Source of the DNA: Cytophaga hutchinsonii ATCC 33406
GTDB taxonomy: Bacteria; Bacteroidota; Bacteroidia; Cytophagales; Cytophagaceae
Length of the DNA stretch: 64,000 bases
Assembly (NCBI RefSeq): GCF_000014145.1
Contig: NC_008255.1
Location: 1,861,501-1,925,500, forward strand
Direction of reading: 5' to 3'
Position 1 is the first letter of the stretch; every line of letters begins with the position of its first letter. Of the stretch, positions 54,563 to 63,226 are shown in pieces. The notes beneath the pieces were generated by a model, which worked only from the letters and a program-made list of their open reading frames with translations, searched no databases and was not told where the DNA came from. A program made the translations under genes and the position numbers.

Positions 54563-54570
54563 TAACTTTG
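54563..54570 (+). promoter_or_regulatory. -7 promoter element for the DUF922 gene
   Basis: TAACTTTG, exact TAnnTTTG, 24 bases before the ATG at 54595. It suggests that the DUF922-histidine kinase pair has its own promoter even though it follows the T9SS genes closely. Confidence 0.45.
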
Positions 54571-54594
54571 GTATACATATATCATCGCGCAACT

Positions 54595-55110
54595 ATGCTT
54601 ATTTTAATACAGATTATTTCCCTGCTGTTTTATTCTGCGGTTTCAATTTCCGAAGATAGTGATCAGTTTGCCTGGTCGGCAGAACGTAAATTAACCTGGG
54701 ATGATTTTAAAGGTAAGCCAACTAAAACCAATCCGGCGGCGGCATTAACCTTTACTGATATTCATATCAGTGCCAGCTATACAAATGGCAAGATTAATGT
54801 AGAAGTTAAAAACTTTTTTGACAAAAAACTTTCCTGGACAAAAAATAAAACGTCTGCAAGTTTATTGAAACATGAACAGGTACATTTTGATATAACAGAA
54901 GTCCATACCCGTATCCTACGAAAAAAATTGTCTGCGATTGCCAGTGAAAAATCACTTCAAAATGGTTCTTTTAATAAAGAATCTTCTAAACTATTAAAAG
55001 AATGGCATGAGTTTCAAGAGAAATATGATAAAGAAACAGATCATGGGCTTATTGCCGCTAAACAAAAGGAGTGGGAAGATAAGGTAGCATTATTATTAAA
55101 AGAAGAATAA
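54595..55110 (+). CDS. DUF922-like exported protein (putative metalloprotease)
   Basis: A 171-residue protein from ATG 54595 (a TTG at 54559 is rejected). N-terminal hydrophobic signal (LILIQIISLLFYSAVS), then RKLTWDDFKGKP, typical of DUF922 proteins, and the metal-site-like LLKHEQVHFDITEVH, an HExxH motif at 93-97. DUF922 members are predicted secreted zinc-dependent proteases; activity is unproven. The rest is a charged helical C-terminus (WHEFQEKYDKE). It overlaps the histidine kinase by one base (TAATG), so translation is coupled. Confidence 0.78.
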   Translation: MLILIQIISLLFYSAVSISEDSDQFAWSAERKLTWDDFKGKPTKTNPAAALTFTDIHISASYTNGKINVEVKNFFDKKLSWTKNKTSASLLKHEQVHFDITEVHTRILRKKLSAIASEKSLQNGSFNKESSKLLKEWHEFQEKYDKETDHGLIAAKQKEWEDKVALLLKEE

Positions 55111-57080
55111 TGAAATTGAGAAGAGTAATCACGGTTTCTTTCAAACATATACGTAGTACACAATATCTGTTCATCTTATTTTCTTTATTGCTTTCTCTCT
55201 ACAGTGCTGCTTTTACTGCATATTCCAGAGAGCCGCTTGTTCTTACACGCAATCACGAAATAGTAAAAATTGATAGTAGTGTTGCTGAATCCTGGGATCC
55301 GGCAACAGGAAAAACCTATCCGTTAAAGACAAAGTATTTTACAAACACTGATCACAATAAAAGTTATTGGTATACATTTAAACTTTCCAATCCGTACAAT
55401 AAAAATAAAAACTGGTATGTCGTCTCATACAATTTTACAATTAATGAAATAGACCTTTTTGAGAATAATCCCGAAGATTCAATGGTTACGATTCATAGAG
55501 ATACCATAAATCTGAGTAACCGTTTTATCAATCACAAGCAACCTATTTTTAATATTGAACTGAAAGCACATCAAACAAAACAGTTCTACATCCGGTTGAA
55601 GAATGAATCTTCTTTTTATTACGAATTTGCTGTTTATACACCGGAAAATTTTGCCAGTTCATTTTTTAATGAATACCTGTCGTTTGGCTTATTCTATGGC
55701 TTTATGGCATTTGTATTGATATACAATATTTTTTATTATTCTATTCTAAAAGAAAAGGTAATCTTATTTTATTGCTTGTTTATTCTGGCTCAAATCATAC
55801 ATATGTTATACCGTGATGGTACAGGTTTATTCTTAACACCATCGTTAACGGCTCATTCGGAGATTATCAAAAACATTGCCCGGGGTACTGTCAGCATTTT
55901 TATGTTGTTGTATACCTATCACTATTTTAAATCATCTAACAACAGATTCATATATACCTGCATTAAAATTATTATCGTGCTGCGTCTGTGTTATGCAGTA
56001 TTTATGCTTGAAGATACTACGCTTAATACGTTCCATTTTGAATTATTTACGTTGTTATTCTGCACCGGATTTTCAATCTATTCCTACAAAAAAGACAACC
56101 CGGATACCATTTATATGGTCATTGGTATAAGCCTTTTAACATGTAGCTACATAATATATTATTTATCTGTAGTATCATTAAGCAGCTTAAGCGGGTTTGG
56201 TTTTTTTGTATTGTATTATGGTATTGCCCTTGAAAGTATTTTTATGACACTTGCATTAGCCGAACGTTTCAAAAGAATTAAACTCGAAAATATTTCTACG
56301 CTTCAGATGAATAATGAACTGGAACAGATCATTCAAAAAAGAACGTCTCAAATCGAAGAAAAAAATAAATTGCTGGAAATAAAATCGGAAGAATTAAATC
56401 TATTTTTATATAGCGCTTCTCATGATTTAAAAGGTCCGTTAAAAACGATTGAAGGCCTGTGTAATCTGGGCATTAAGGATGAACAAGCTGATCAGAAAAA
56501 ACTGTTTGAATTAATTAAAAAGAAACTACATAATCTGGAGTCGAATATTTCTGATCTGAATTCAGTTACAAAACTTCAAAATCAACAATCGCGTTTTAGT
56601 GAAATTCATTTTGAAACATTGCATAAGCAAATTTCAGAACGTTTTTTAGGAAACAATAGCATAACAAAAAATCAAATTCGCTTTAAAAATCATTTGGAGA
56701 AACCTTTCATTTCGGATGCATTTTCAATTAAAACCATTTACCAGAACATTTTTGAAAATGCCTTAAAATATAGAGATACAACACGGGATCTGATATTGGA
56801 TATCGTTATTGAAGAATATGCGGATGAAATAAAAATTACGTTTACAGATAACGGACTCGGTATTCCGGAAGCCATTCTGCCTAAAATATTTAATATGTTT
56901 TACAGAGGAAATTATGAGTCAAAAGACGATACCGGCCTAGGCTTATATATTGTTAAAAAAGCAATTATAAAAATAGGCGGAACAATTGATGTATCAAGTA
57001 CAGAAGGTTTGGGTACAACATTTGAAATTATACTGCCGAGAATTTCACTATTGAATCAGGGCTCAACTTCTTCCAGATAA
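55110..57080 (+). CDS. Sensor histidine kinase with 7TMR-DISM input
   Basis: A 656-residue membrane kinase. An N-terminal membrane-targeting segment (about 18-40) is followed by a periplasmic 7TMR-DISM extracellular domain (about 45-185; KYFTNTDHNKSYWYTFKLSN, IYIR-type strand QFYIRLKNESS). Seven helices (about 190-395), a coiled coil (LEQIIQKRTSQIEEKNKL) and the HisKA H-box SASHDLKGPLKT come next, with His438 phosphorylated. The HATPase has N box QNIFENALKYRD, G1 FTDNGLGIPE and G2 TGLGLYIVKKA. No adjacent response regulator. The 7TMR-DISM group is thought to sense carbohydrates or other small ligands. Its end overlaps the convergent lipoprotein gene by 25 bases. Confidence 0.92.
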   Translation: MKLRRVITVSFKHIRSTQYLFILFSLLLSLYSAAFTAYSREPLVLTRNHEIVKIDSSVAESWDPATGKTYPLKTKYFTNTDHNKSYWYTFKLSNPYNKNKNWYVVSYNFTINEIDLFENNPEDSMVTIHRDTINLSNRFINHKQPIFNIELKAHQTKQFYIRLKNESSFYYEFAVYTPENFASSFFNEYLSFGLFYGFMAFVLIYNIFYYSILKEKVILFYCLFILAQIIHMLYRDGTGLFLTPSLTAHSEIIKNIARGTVSIFMLLYTYHYFKSSNNRFIYTCIKIIIVLRLCYAVFMLEDTTLNTFHFELFTLLFCTGFSIYSYKKDNPDTIYMVIGISLLTCSYIIYYLSVVSLSSLSGFGFFVLYYGIALESIFMTLALAERFKRIKLENISTLQMNNELEQIIQKRTSQIEEKNKLLEIKSEELNLFLYSASHDLKGPLKTIEGLCNLGIKDEQADQKKLFELIKKKLHNLESNISDLNSVTKLQNQQSRFSEIHFETLHKQISERFLGNNSITKNQIRFKNHLEKPFISDAFSIKTIYQNIFENALKYRDTTRDLILDIVIEEYADEIKITFTDNGLGIPEAILPKIFNMFYRGNYESKDDTGLGLYIVKKAIIKIGGTIDVSSTEGLGTTFEIILPRISLLNQGSTSSR

Positions 57081-57442
57081 ATTAAACGGGAAGTGCCTAA
57101 CGCTTCAAATTCTATGGTTAAACCGATTGTTTTTCCATGAAGTTCATTGCATTGTGCAGCAGGTGTGAGGTAATAATAAAAAATCTTTTTTCCTCTTTCG
57201 CTGTATGATACTCTATTTGCTTTGCCAAGGGTATGGAAGAAAAAAGCATCCCGCTGATCCAGCAGTTCATCTTTGCGTTTTTCTAACTCCGGAATCAAGG
57301 AAGCACGATAACCTTCGCATCCTTTGTAGTCTTTTTTCCAGGCCGCTGTTTCAATCCAGCTGATTTTGTTACTGTTACAAGATAGCAGGCTGGCAAAAAC
57401 CAATACGATGAGCAGAACACAAAAGTTCTTATTTTTCCACAT
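57056..57442 (-). CDS. Small predicted lipoprotein
   Basis: A 128-residue lipoprotein (signal ending VFASLLSCNSN, lipidated Cys22) that I do not recognise. The mature part is charged, includes WKKDYKGCEGYRASLIPELEKRKDELL, KIFYYYLTPAAQCNE and a Gly/aromatic end. Two further Cys might form a disulfide. Its 3' end overlaps the histidine-kinase 3' end by 25 bases on the other strand. Divergent from parC with 63 bases between the starts. Confidence 0.72.
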   Translation of the reverse strand: MWKNKNFCVLLIVLVFASLLSCNSNKISWIETAAWKKDYKGCEGYRASLIPELEKRKDELLDQRDAFFFHTLGKANRVSYSERGKKIFYYYLTPAAQCNELHGKTIGLTIEFEALGTSRLIYLEEVEP

Positions 57443-57505
57443 GAGATAGATTCGAAAGTTATATTTCAGTAAATTTAGTATTCGATTTAAGGTATTTCCA
57501 AAGAA

Positions 57506-60085
57506 ATGGCAAAAGATATTAATAATAATTCATCAGAAGAACAATCAGGTAACGAGCATATACATGATGTAGTGCATGTTAACGGTTTATATGAAAACTG
57601 GTTTTTAGAATATGCATCCTATGTAATTCTTGAAAGAGCAGTTCCGCATATCAATGATGGACTAAAACCTGTTCAGCGAAGAATTCTCCATGCCATGAGA
57701 GTTATGGATGACGGCAGGTTTAATAAAATTGCCAATGTGATTGGTTCAACCATGCAGTATCACCCGCACGGCGATGCATCGATCGGGGATGCCATTGTAA
57801 ACATGGGGCAGAAGGACCTGTTGATCGAACCACAGGGAAACTGGGGTGATATACGCACCGGAGACAGTGCGGCGGCACCCAGATACATTGAAGGCCGCTT
57901 ATCAAAGTTTGCACTGGATGTAGTTTTCAATGAAGATACTACAGAATGGCAGGCATCATACGATGGGCGTAAAAAGGAACCGGTTACACTACCTGTCAAA
58001 TTTCCGTTGTTATTGGCACAAGGAGTAGAAGGAATTGCCGTAGGTTTGTCCACCAAAGTATTACCGCACAACTTTGTTGAACTTATAGAAGCTTCTATTG
58101 CTGTATTGAAAAATAAAAAATTCGAGATTTTCCCGGACTTTGCAACGGGAGGTTTTATAGATGTAAGTAATTATAATGAAGGCCAGAAGGGAAGCCGCGT
58201 ACGTGTTCGTGCACGTATTGAGGATATGGATAAGAAGACACTTGTCATTAAAGATATTCCTTTCGGAACTACAACAACTTCACTGATCGAATCGATCGTT
58301 AAAGCAAACGATACCGGTAAGATCAAGATTAAAAAAGTAATCGACAATACAGCGAAGGATGTAGAAATACAGGTGCAGTTATTACCCGGTACAGATCCTG
58401 GTATTACGATAGATGCCTTATATGCATTCACGGAATGTGAAAGTTCTATTTCACCTAATGCATGTGTAATTGTAGATGATAAACCGCATTTCTTAAGTGT
58501 TCATGAAATACTTCGTATCTGCACACGCCAGACGGTTGACCTGTTAAAGCAGGAATTACAGATCCGCAGAAGTGAATTGCTGGAACGTATTTTATTTTCT
58601 TCGTTAGAAAAGATATTTATTGAAAATAGAATCTACCGGAAAATTGAAGAGTGTGAAACGTGGGAAGATGTACTTCTTACGATTGACAAGGGGTTACAGC
58701 CATTCAAAAAGCAATTTTACAGAACCATTACGACAGAAGATATTGTTCGTTTAACGGAAATAAAAATCAAACGTATCTCCAAATTTGATTCCTTCAAGGC
58801 AGATGAACTGATGCGTGGTTATTCAAACGAGTTAAAAGAAGTTGAACACAACCTTGAAAACATCATTGATTATTCAATAGCATACTATACAGGTATTTTA
58901 AAGAAATACGGTAAAGGAAGAGAGCGTAAAACAGAAATCAAAACATTTGACGTTATTAATGCAACTGTTGTGGCAGCAAACAATCAAAAGCTGTATATCA
59001 ACAGAGCAGAAGGATTCATAGGCTTTGGGCTGAAAAAAGATGAATACATTTGTGATTGCTCTGATATAGATGATGTAATTGTTTTCAGACGCGATGGTAT
59101 TTGTGTGGTAAAGAAAATAGGAGAGAAGGTATTTGTTGGTAAAGACATTCTTTACGCAGGTATTTTCAGAAAAGGAGATGACCGTATGGTCTATAACCTT
59201 ATTTCCCTTGACGGTGCCAGCGGTAACAGCATGGTGAAACGTTTCAATGTAATGGGCGTAACACGTGAAAAAGAATATCCGCTTGTAAAAGCTAATAAAG
59301 CTTCTAAAGTCCTTTATTTTTCGGCCAATCCAAATGGAGAAGCAGAAACCGTGAGTGTTACATTAACTCCTACCAGCAAAGCAAAAATAAAAGTATTTGA
59401 TTTCGATTTCAGTACTATTGAGATTAAAGGCAGAGATACGCAAGGGAACATCCTGACTAAACACCCTGTAAAAAAGGTAACGTTTAAAGCTGCAGGTGAA
59501 TCTACGCTGGCTGGTACAGAAATTTATTACGATGAAACCATAGGCAGGATCAATACCGACAAAAAAGGATTACTGATTGGTTCATTTGCATCCGAAGATA
59601 AAATCTTAGCTACCTACAAAGATGGTACCTATGAAGTAACGGGTTTTGAACTTACAAACAGGTATGATGCGGATCAGCTGCTTTCCATCGAAAAGCACAA
59701 TCCCGAAGCAATCGTTTCAGCGCTTTATCTGGATGCTCCTTCAAAAACATACTATATTAAACGTTTTAAGTTAGAAACAACCACCTTGGGCAAACGTTTT
59801 GCGTTTATTCCGGATGGTAAAGGAAATCAGGTTTTATTCATTTCTACCGATGATAAGCCTAAAATCAAGATCGATTTCGCTAAAGGCAAATATGTGACTA
59901 ATCCAACAATGATTGTTTCAATAGATGAATTCTCTGAAATAAAAGGCTGGAAATCAATTGGTAACAAATTAGGAACAAATAAAATAAATTCAATTTCAAG
60001 ATTAGAAGCAAAAAAAACAGCTGAAAAACCTAAAAAAGACGACGGTTATGTGGCAGGATCAACAATTGAATTGAATTTTAATTAA
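57506..60085 (+). CDS. parC: DNA topoisomerase IV subunit A
   Basis: DNA-cutting and -rejoining subunit partnering ParE. It has 859 residues. Breakage-reunion domain: LERAVPHINDGLKPVQRRIL, the HPHGDASIGDAI helix (residues 87-97), and the catalytic Tyr127 in AAPRYIEGRLS. The C-terminal domain is a beta-pinwheel (e.g. KEYPLVKANKASKVLYFS) without the GyrA box, which argues for ParC rather than GyrA. At the residue equivalent to GyrA Ser83 there is Ala91 (D87 equivalent is Asp95). parE is 24 kb upstream. Confidence 0.9.
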   Translation: MAKDINNNSSEEQSGNEHIHDVVHVNGLYENWFLEYASYVILERAVPHINDGLKPVQRRILHAMRVMDDGRFNKIANVIGSTMQYHPHGDASIGDAIVNMGQKDLLIEPQGNWGDIRTGDSAAAPRYIEGRLSKFALDVVFNEDTTEWQASYDGRKKEPVTLPVKFPLLLAQGVEGIAVGLSTKVLPHNFVELIEASIAVLKNKKFEIFPDFATGGFIDVSNYNEGQKGSRVRVRARIEDMDKKTLVIKDIPFGTTTTSLIESIVKANDTGKIKIKKVIDNTAKDVEIQVQLLPGTDPGITIDALYAFTECESSISPNACVIVDDKPHFLSVHEILRICTRQTVDLLKQELQIRRSELLERILFSSLEKIFIENRIYRKIEECETWEDVLLTIDKGLQPFKKQFYRTITTEDIVRLTEIKIKRISKFDSFKADELMRGYSNELKEVEHNLENIIDYSIAYYTGILKKYGKGRERKTEIKTFDVINATVVAANNQKLYINRAEGFIGFGLKKDEYICDCSDIDDVIVFRRDGICVVKKIGEKVFVGKDILYAGIFRKGDDRMVYNLISLDGASGNSMVKRFNVMGVTREKEYPLVKANKASKVLYFSANPNGEAETVSVTLTPTSKAKIKVFDFDFSTIEIKGRDTQGNILTKHPVKKVTFKAAGESTLAGTEIYYDETIGRINTDKKGLLIGSFASEDKILATYKDGTYEVTGFELTNRYDADQLLSIEKHNPEAIVSALYLDAPSKTYYIKRFKLETTTLGKRFAFIPDGKGNQVLFISTDDKPKIKIDFAKGKYVTNPTMIVSIDEFSEIKGWKSIGNKLGTNKINSISRLEAKKTAEKPKKDDGYVAGSTIELNFN

Positions 60086-60109
60086 CATTCGCTAATTAAT
60101 ACCAAACCT

Positions 60110-60137
60110 TTACAATTGGTAACCGTATAAATTGTAA
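60110..60137. repeat. Inverted repeat in the parC-PH-protein gap
   Basis: TTACAATT (60110-60117) and AATTGTAA (60130-60137) form a perfect 8-base inverted repeat with 12 bases between, 24 bases before the next ATG. There is no T-run, so it is an operator-like site or weak hairpin of unknown role. Confidence 0.35.
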
Positions 60138-60161
60138 GAAGTCACTTATGAGCAAGTAAGT

Positions 60162-60563
60162 ATGAAGTTAGAAGAGAAAATCAATACCCGCTTAACTCAG
60201 CTAGGTTATGTGCCCCAAACCGCTGCAATTGCATTCGATATATTTCTTAAAAGTCTTAAACCAGACGAAACAATACTCTACTTTCTAGAAGGATCCATAA
60301 AAAGTACCCTCGGCTTTATCGTTACTACAGATCAGCGTGTTTATTACGTTGGTATAGATAAGCACGGTACGCCGTTTATAGAAAGCATTAAATATGAAGA
60401 TATAACAGGTATCAGTGTTAGAGAATCATTACTGCCTTCTACAGAAATAACCGTTCATACAAAATCCATATTTAACAACATTATAGTTAAGGGCTGTGAC
60501 TCCCACAGCGCAGCAGAATATAAAGAATTAATTGATTTGTTAACAAATAGGCCAAAAGATTAA
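60162..60563 (+). CDS. Small PH-like-domain protein
   Basis: A 133-residue cytoplasmic protein. After a helical N-terminus (LTQLGYVPQTAAIAFDIFLKSL) comes a beta-rich part resembling bacterial PH-like (YokE/bPH) domains: ETILYFLEGSIKSTLGFIVTT, DQRVYYVGIDKHGTPFIESI, YEDITGISVRESLLPSTEI. No membrane segment or enzyme motif. Function unknown. Stands between parC and the DUF5686 gene on the same strand. Confidence 0.65.
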   Translation: MKLEEKINTRLTQLGYVPQTAAIAFDIFLKSLKPDETILYFLEGSIKSTLGFIVTTDQRVYYVGIDKHGTPFIESIKYEDITGISVRESLLPSTEITVHTKSIFNNIIVKGCDSHSAAEYKELIDLLTNRPKD

Positions 60564-60662
60564 TGTTATATAGGTTGAATGAAATGTTTTTTTTCTAAAT
60601 TTATGTTGCTCTTGATACATAAATTCATTCAACTATAGTATAAGTTGGCTCATTCATTTTTG

Positions 60663-63224
60663 ATGTCATTCATTGTTAGGCTTGTAACACTTTATACTTC
60701 TGTATTTAGTATTATAAGAATTCCATTAAAAAAGAGCTTCCTCTGTTTTTTTTTATATTTAATTGCCTCATCGGCAAGTTTTGCCCAGACAATTCAAATA
60801 AGCGGCGTTATCCAGGATTCCCTTTCTCTTGATTCTATTCCTTTTGCCACTATTTATGTTAAAGGCACAACGTATGGAACCGCTTCTGACTACGATGGCA
60901 CCTATGAATTAAAAGTCCCTGCATCTACCGATTCGCTCTGGATCAGCAGCATGGGCTATCAAACAAAGATCATTGCCATACCCAAAAACAAATCTGCTGT
61001 TAAAATTACTGTTTTATTATCCGAAGAACTGAGCGGAACTGAAATTCTTATTGTACCTACCGAAAATCCGGCTTACAGAATTTTACGAAGTGTCATGGAT
61101 AATAAAAGGAACAATGACAAACGTAAACTTAGCGGTTACGAATATGAAACCTATAACAGAACAGAAATATACGTTAATAACATCAGTCAGGAAATGCGTG
61201 AAAGGAAAATCATGCGTGATGTTGCGGGCATTTTAGATAGCATGAAAACATTGGTTGATGCGCAAGGCAAACCAATGATACCGGTATTAATGTCTGAAAC
61301 CATATCGGATTATTATTACCGCACGAATCCAACCCAGGCCAAAGAAATTATTAAAGCGGTTAAAGTGGAAGGAATCGGTATGGACGATGGAAGTGTATTG
61401 TCTCAGGTGCTTGGTTCAACATTTCAGGATTATAATTTCTATCAGAATTACATGAATATCTTAGGCAAAGATTTCATTTCACCTATTTCTGAAAGCTGGA
61501 ATATTTTTTACGAATATGAATTGATGGATAGTTTATTTATAGATTCGTTGTGGTGCTATGAGATAAATTTTGTTCCCAGACAGAAACAAGACTTAGCCTT
61601 TACAGGTACCATGTGGATCACCGACACCACATTTGCACTTAAACAAATCAAAGGTACAATCAATAAAGATGCGAACCTCAATTACATCGATGGGATTACC
61701 TTTACACAGAACCTGATCCAGCTTTCAGAAGGTGCGTGGCTTCCTTCTTCTACGCACATCTATCTGGATCTTGAAGATATTGGTAAACTGCCAAGTATGG
61801 TTGCAACGTTTTATTCCAACATTCAGGATCCTGTAGTGAACCAGCCAAGGCCAAATAACTTTTTTGATCAAGGCATCGAAGTGCTTGAAGATGCCCGCGA
61901 AAAATCACCGGAATACTGGAATAAGATTTATGAGGATACAACAAGAAAAACAGATCCTGCCATTTATAAAGTAATTGATACAATCCGCAATCTGCCGATT
62001 ATAAAAAGCTATGTTGAGTTATTGGATATTGCCATTAACGGATATAAAAAGATTGGCAAAATTGAATTAGGTTCTTATTTATCCTGTTATTCATATAATA
62101 ATATTGAAGGGAATAAATTCCAGTTAGGTTTTAGAACCAATACAGATTTCAGTAAAAAAGTTATTTTAAAAGGGTTTGTTGGTTATGGTACAAGAGATAA
62201 CCGATTGAAATATGGCGGAGCAGCAACGTTCATTTTATCCCGTAAACCCTGGACGCAGACAGGCGTGTATTATAAATACGACATCGATCAGATCGGTGCT
62301 CCTTCAGAAAAGCTTACAAACAACAACCTGTTTCTTGCTTTCACAAGATGGGGAACATTGAGAGGTCCGTATTATTCAAGACAGGTCGGCGTATTTTTTG
62401 AAAGAGATCTGACAAAAAATATTATGCCTAAAGTTATCTTCAGACATATGTGGTTTGATCCAATCTATAATTTTGCTGCTTACGATTCAGAACCAACAGC
62501 AAGCTATACACCGGGTTTAGTAGAAAAATTTCAAACCACAGAATTAATATTCCTGTTGAAATTATCGTATGATGAAATATTTTTACAAAATGGAAATGAA
62601 CGCATAAGCCTTGGCGGAAAAAAATGGCCCATCGCGAATATTCAGTATACAGCAGGTTTGAAAAATGTATTCAATAGTGACTATTCGTATCATAAACTTC
62701 AGTTAACAATCGATCATTCCATACGATTCGGAATTATCGGCCGTACAAATTATCAGTTTACAGTAGGTAAAATATATAATCCGGTGCCGTATCCATTGAT
62801 CGAAAACCATATCGGTAACCAGACATTTTTTTATACAACGGCTGCATTTAACTTAATGAACTTCTTTGAATATTCAAGTGATCAGTATGCTTCTATACGT
62901 ATAAAACACGACCTTGATGGATTAATCAGCAACCGGATTCCACTCGTACGGAAACTAAAATGGAGATTCTTTTTAACAACCAATGTGCTGGTAGGAAGCA
63001 TGTCTGATCAAAACAAAAATTTACTTGCTCCGACTACATCATCCGGTGAACCGACCGTTAAAATCTCTTCTTTAGATCCGGCAAGGCCATATGTGGAAGT
63101 TGGCTACGGTATTGACAATATATTCAAATGTGCACGGATTGATTTTATTCACCGCGTAACATATAGAGATGTGCCGGATATTAGTAAATTTGGTATAAAA
63201 CTATCATTTAGATTTATTATTTAA
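60663..63224 (+). CDS. DUF5686 protein with carboxypeptidase-like N-terminal domain
   Basis: An 853-residue outer-membrane-type protein. Signal peptide ends near residue 41 (SASFAQ). CarboxypepD_reg-like domain at about 45-125 (ISGVIQDSLSLDSIPFATIYVKG), a DUF5686 region at about 140-420 (AYRILRSVMDNKRNN, YEYETYNRTEIYVNNI, FTGTMWITDTTFALKQI) and a barrel-like C-terminal half with many aromatic strands. The group is frequent in Bacteroidetes but functionally undefined. The ATG at 60663 is preferred over a TTG six codons upstream, though the start remains uncertain. A TPR lipoprotein gene follows two bases later. Confidence 0.82.
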   Translation: MSFIVRLVTLYTSVFSIIRIPLKKSFLCFFLYLIASSASFAQTIQISGVIQDSLSLDSIPFATIYVKGTTYGTASDYDGTYELKVPASTDSLWISSMGYQTKIIAIPKNKSAVKITVLLSEELSGTEILIVPTENPAYRILRSVMDNKRNNDKRKLSGYEYETYNRTEIYVNNISQEMRERKIMRDVAGILDSMKTLVDAQGKPMIPVLMSETISDYYYRTNPTQAKEIIKAVKVEGIGMDDGSVLSQVLGSTFQDYNFYQNYMNILGKDFISPISESWNIFYEYELMDSLFIDSLWCYEINFVPRQKQDLAFTGTMWITDTTFALKQIKGTINKDANLNYIDGITFTQNLIQLSEGAWLPSSTHIYLDLEDIGKLPSMVATFYSNIQDPVVNQPRPNNFFDQGIEVLEDAREKSPEYWNKIYEDTTRKTDPAIYKVIDTIRNLPIIKSYVELLDIAINGYKKIGKIELGSYLSCYSYNNIEGNKFQLGFRTNTDFSKKVILKGFVGYGTRDNRLKYGGAATFILSRKPWTQTGVYYKYDIDQIGAPSEKLTNNNLFLAFTRWGTLRGPYYSRQVGVFFERDLTKNIMPKVIFRHMWFDPIYNFAAYDSEPTASYTPGLVEKFQTTELIFLLKLSYDEIFLQNGNERISLGGKKWPIANIQYTAGLKNVFNSDYSYHKLQLTIDHSIRFGIIGRTNYQFTVGKIYNPVPYPLIENHIGNQTFFYTTAAFNLMNFFEYSSDQYASIRIKHDLDGLISNRIPLVRKLKWRFFLTTNVLVGSMSDQNKNLLAPTTSSGEPTVKISSLDPARPYVEVGYGIDNIFKCARIDFIHRVTYRDVPDISKFGIKLSFRFII

Positions 63225-63226
63225 TC

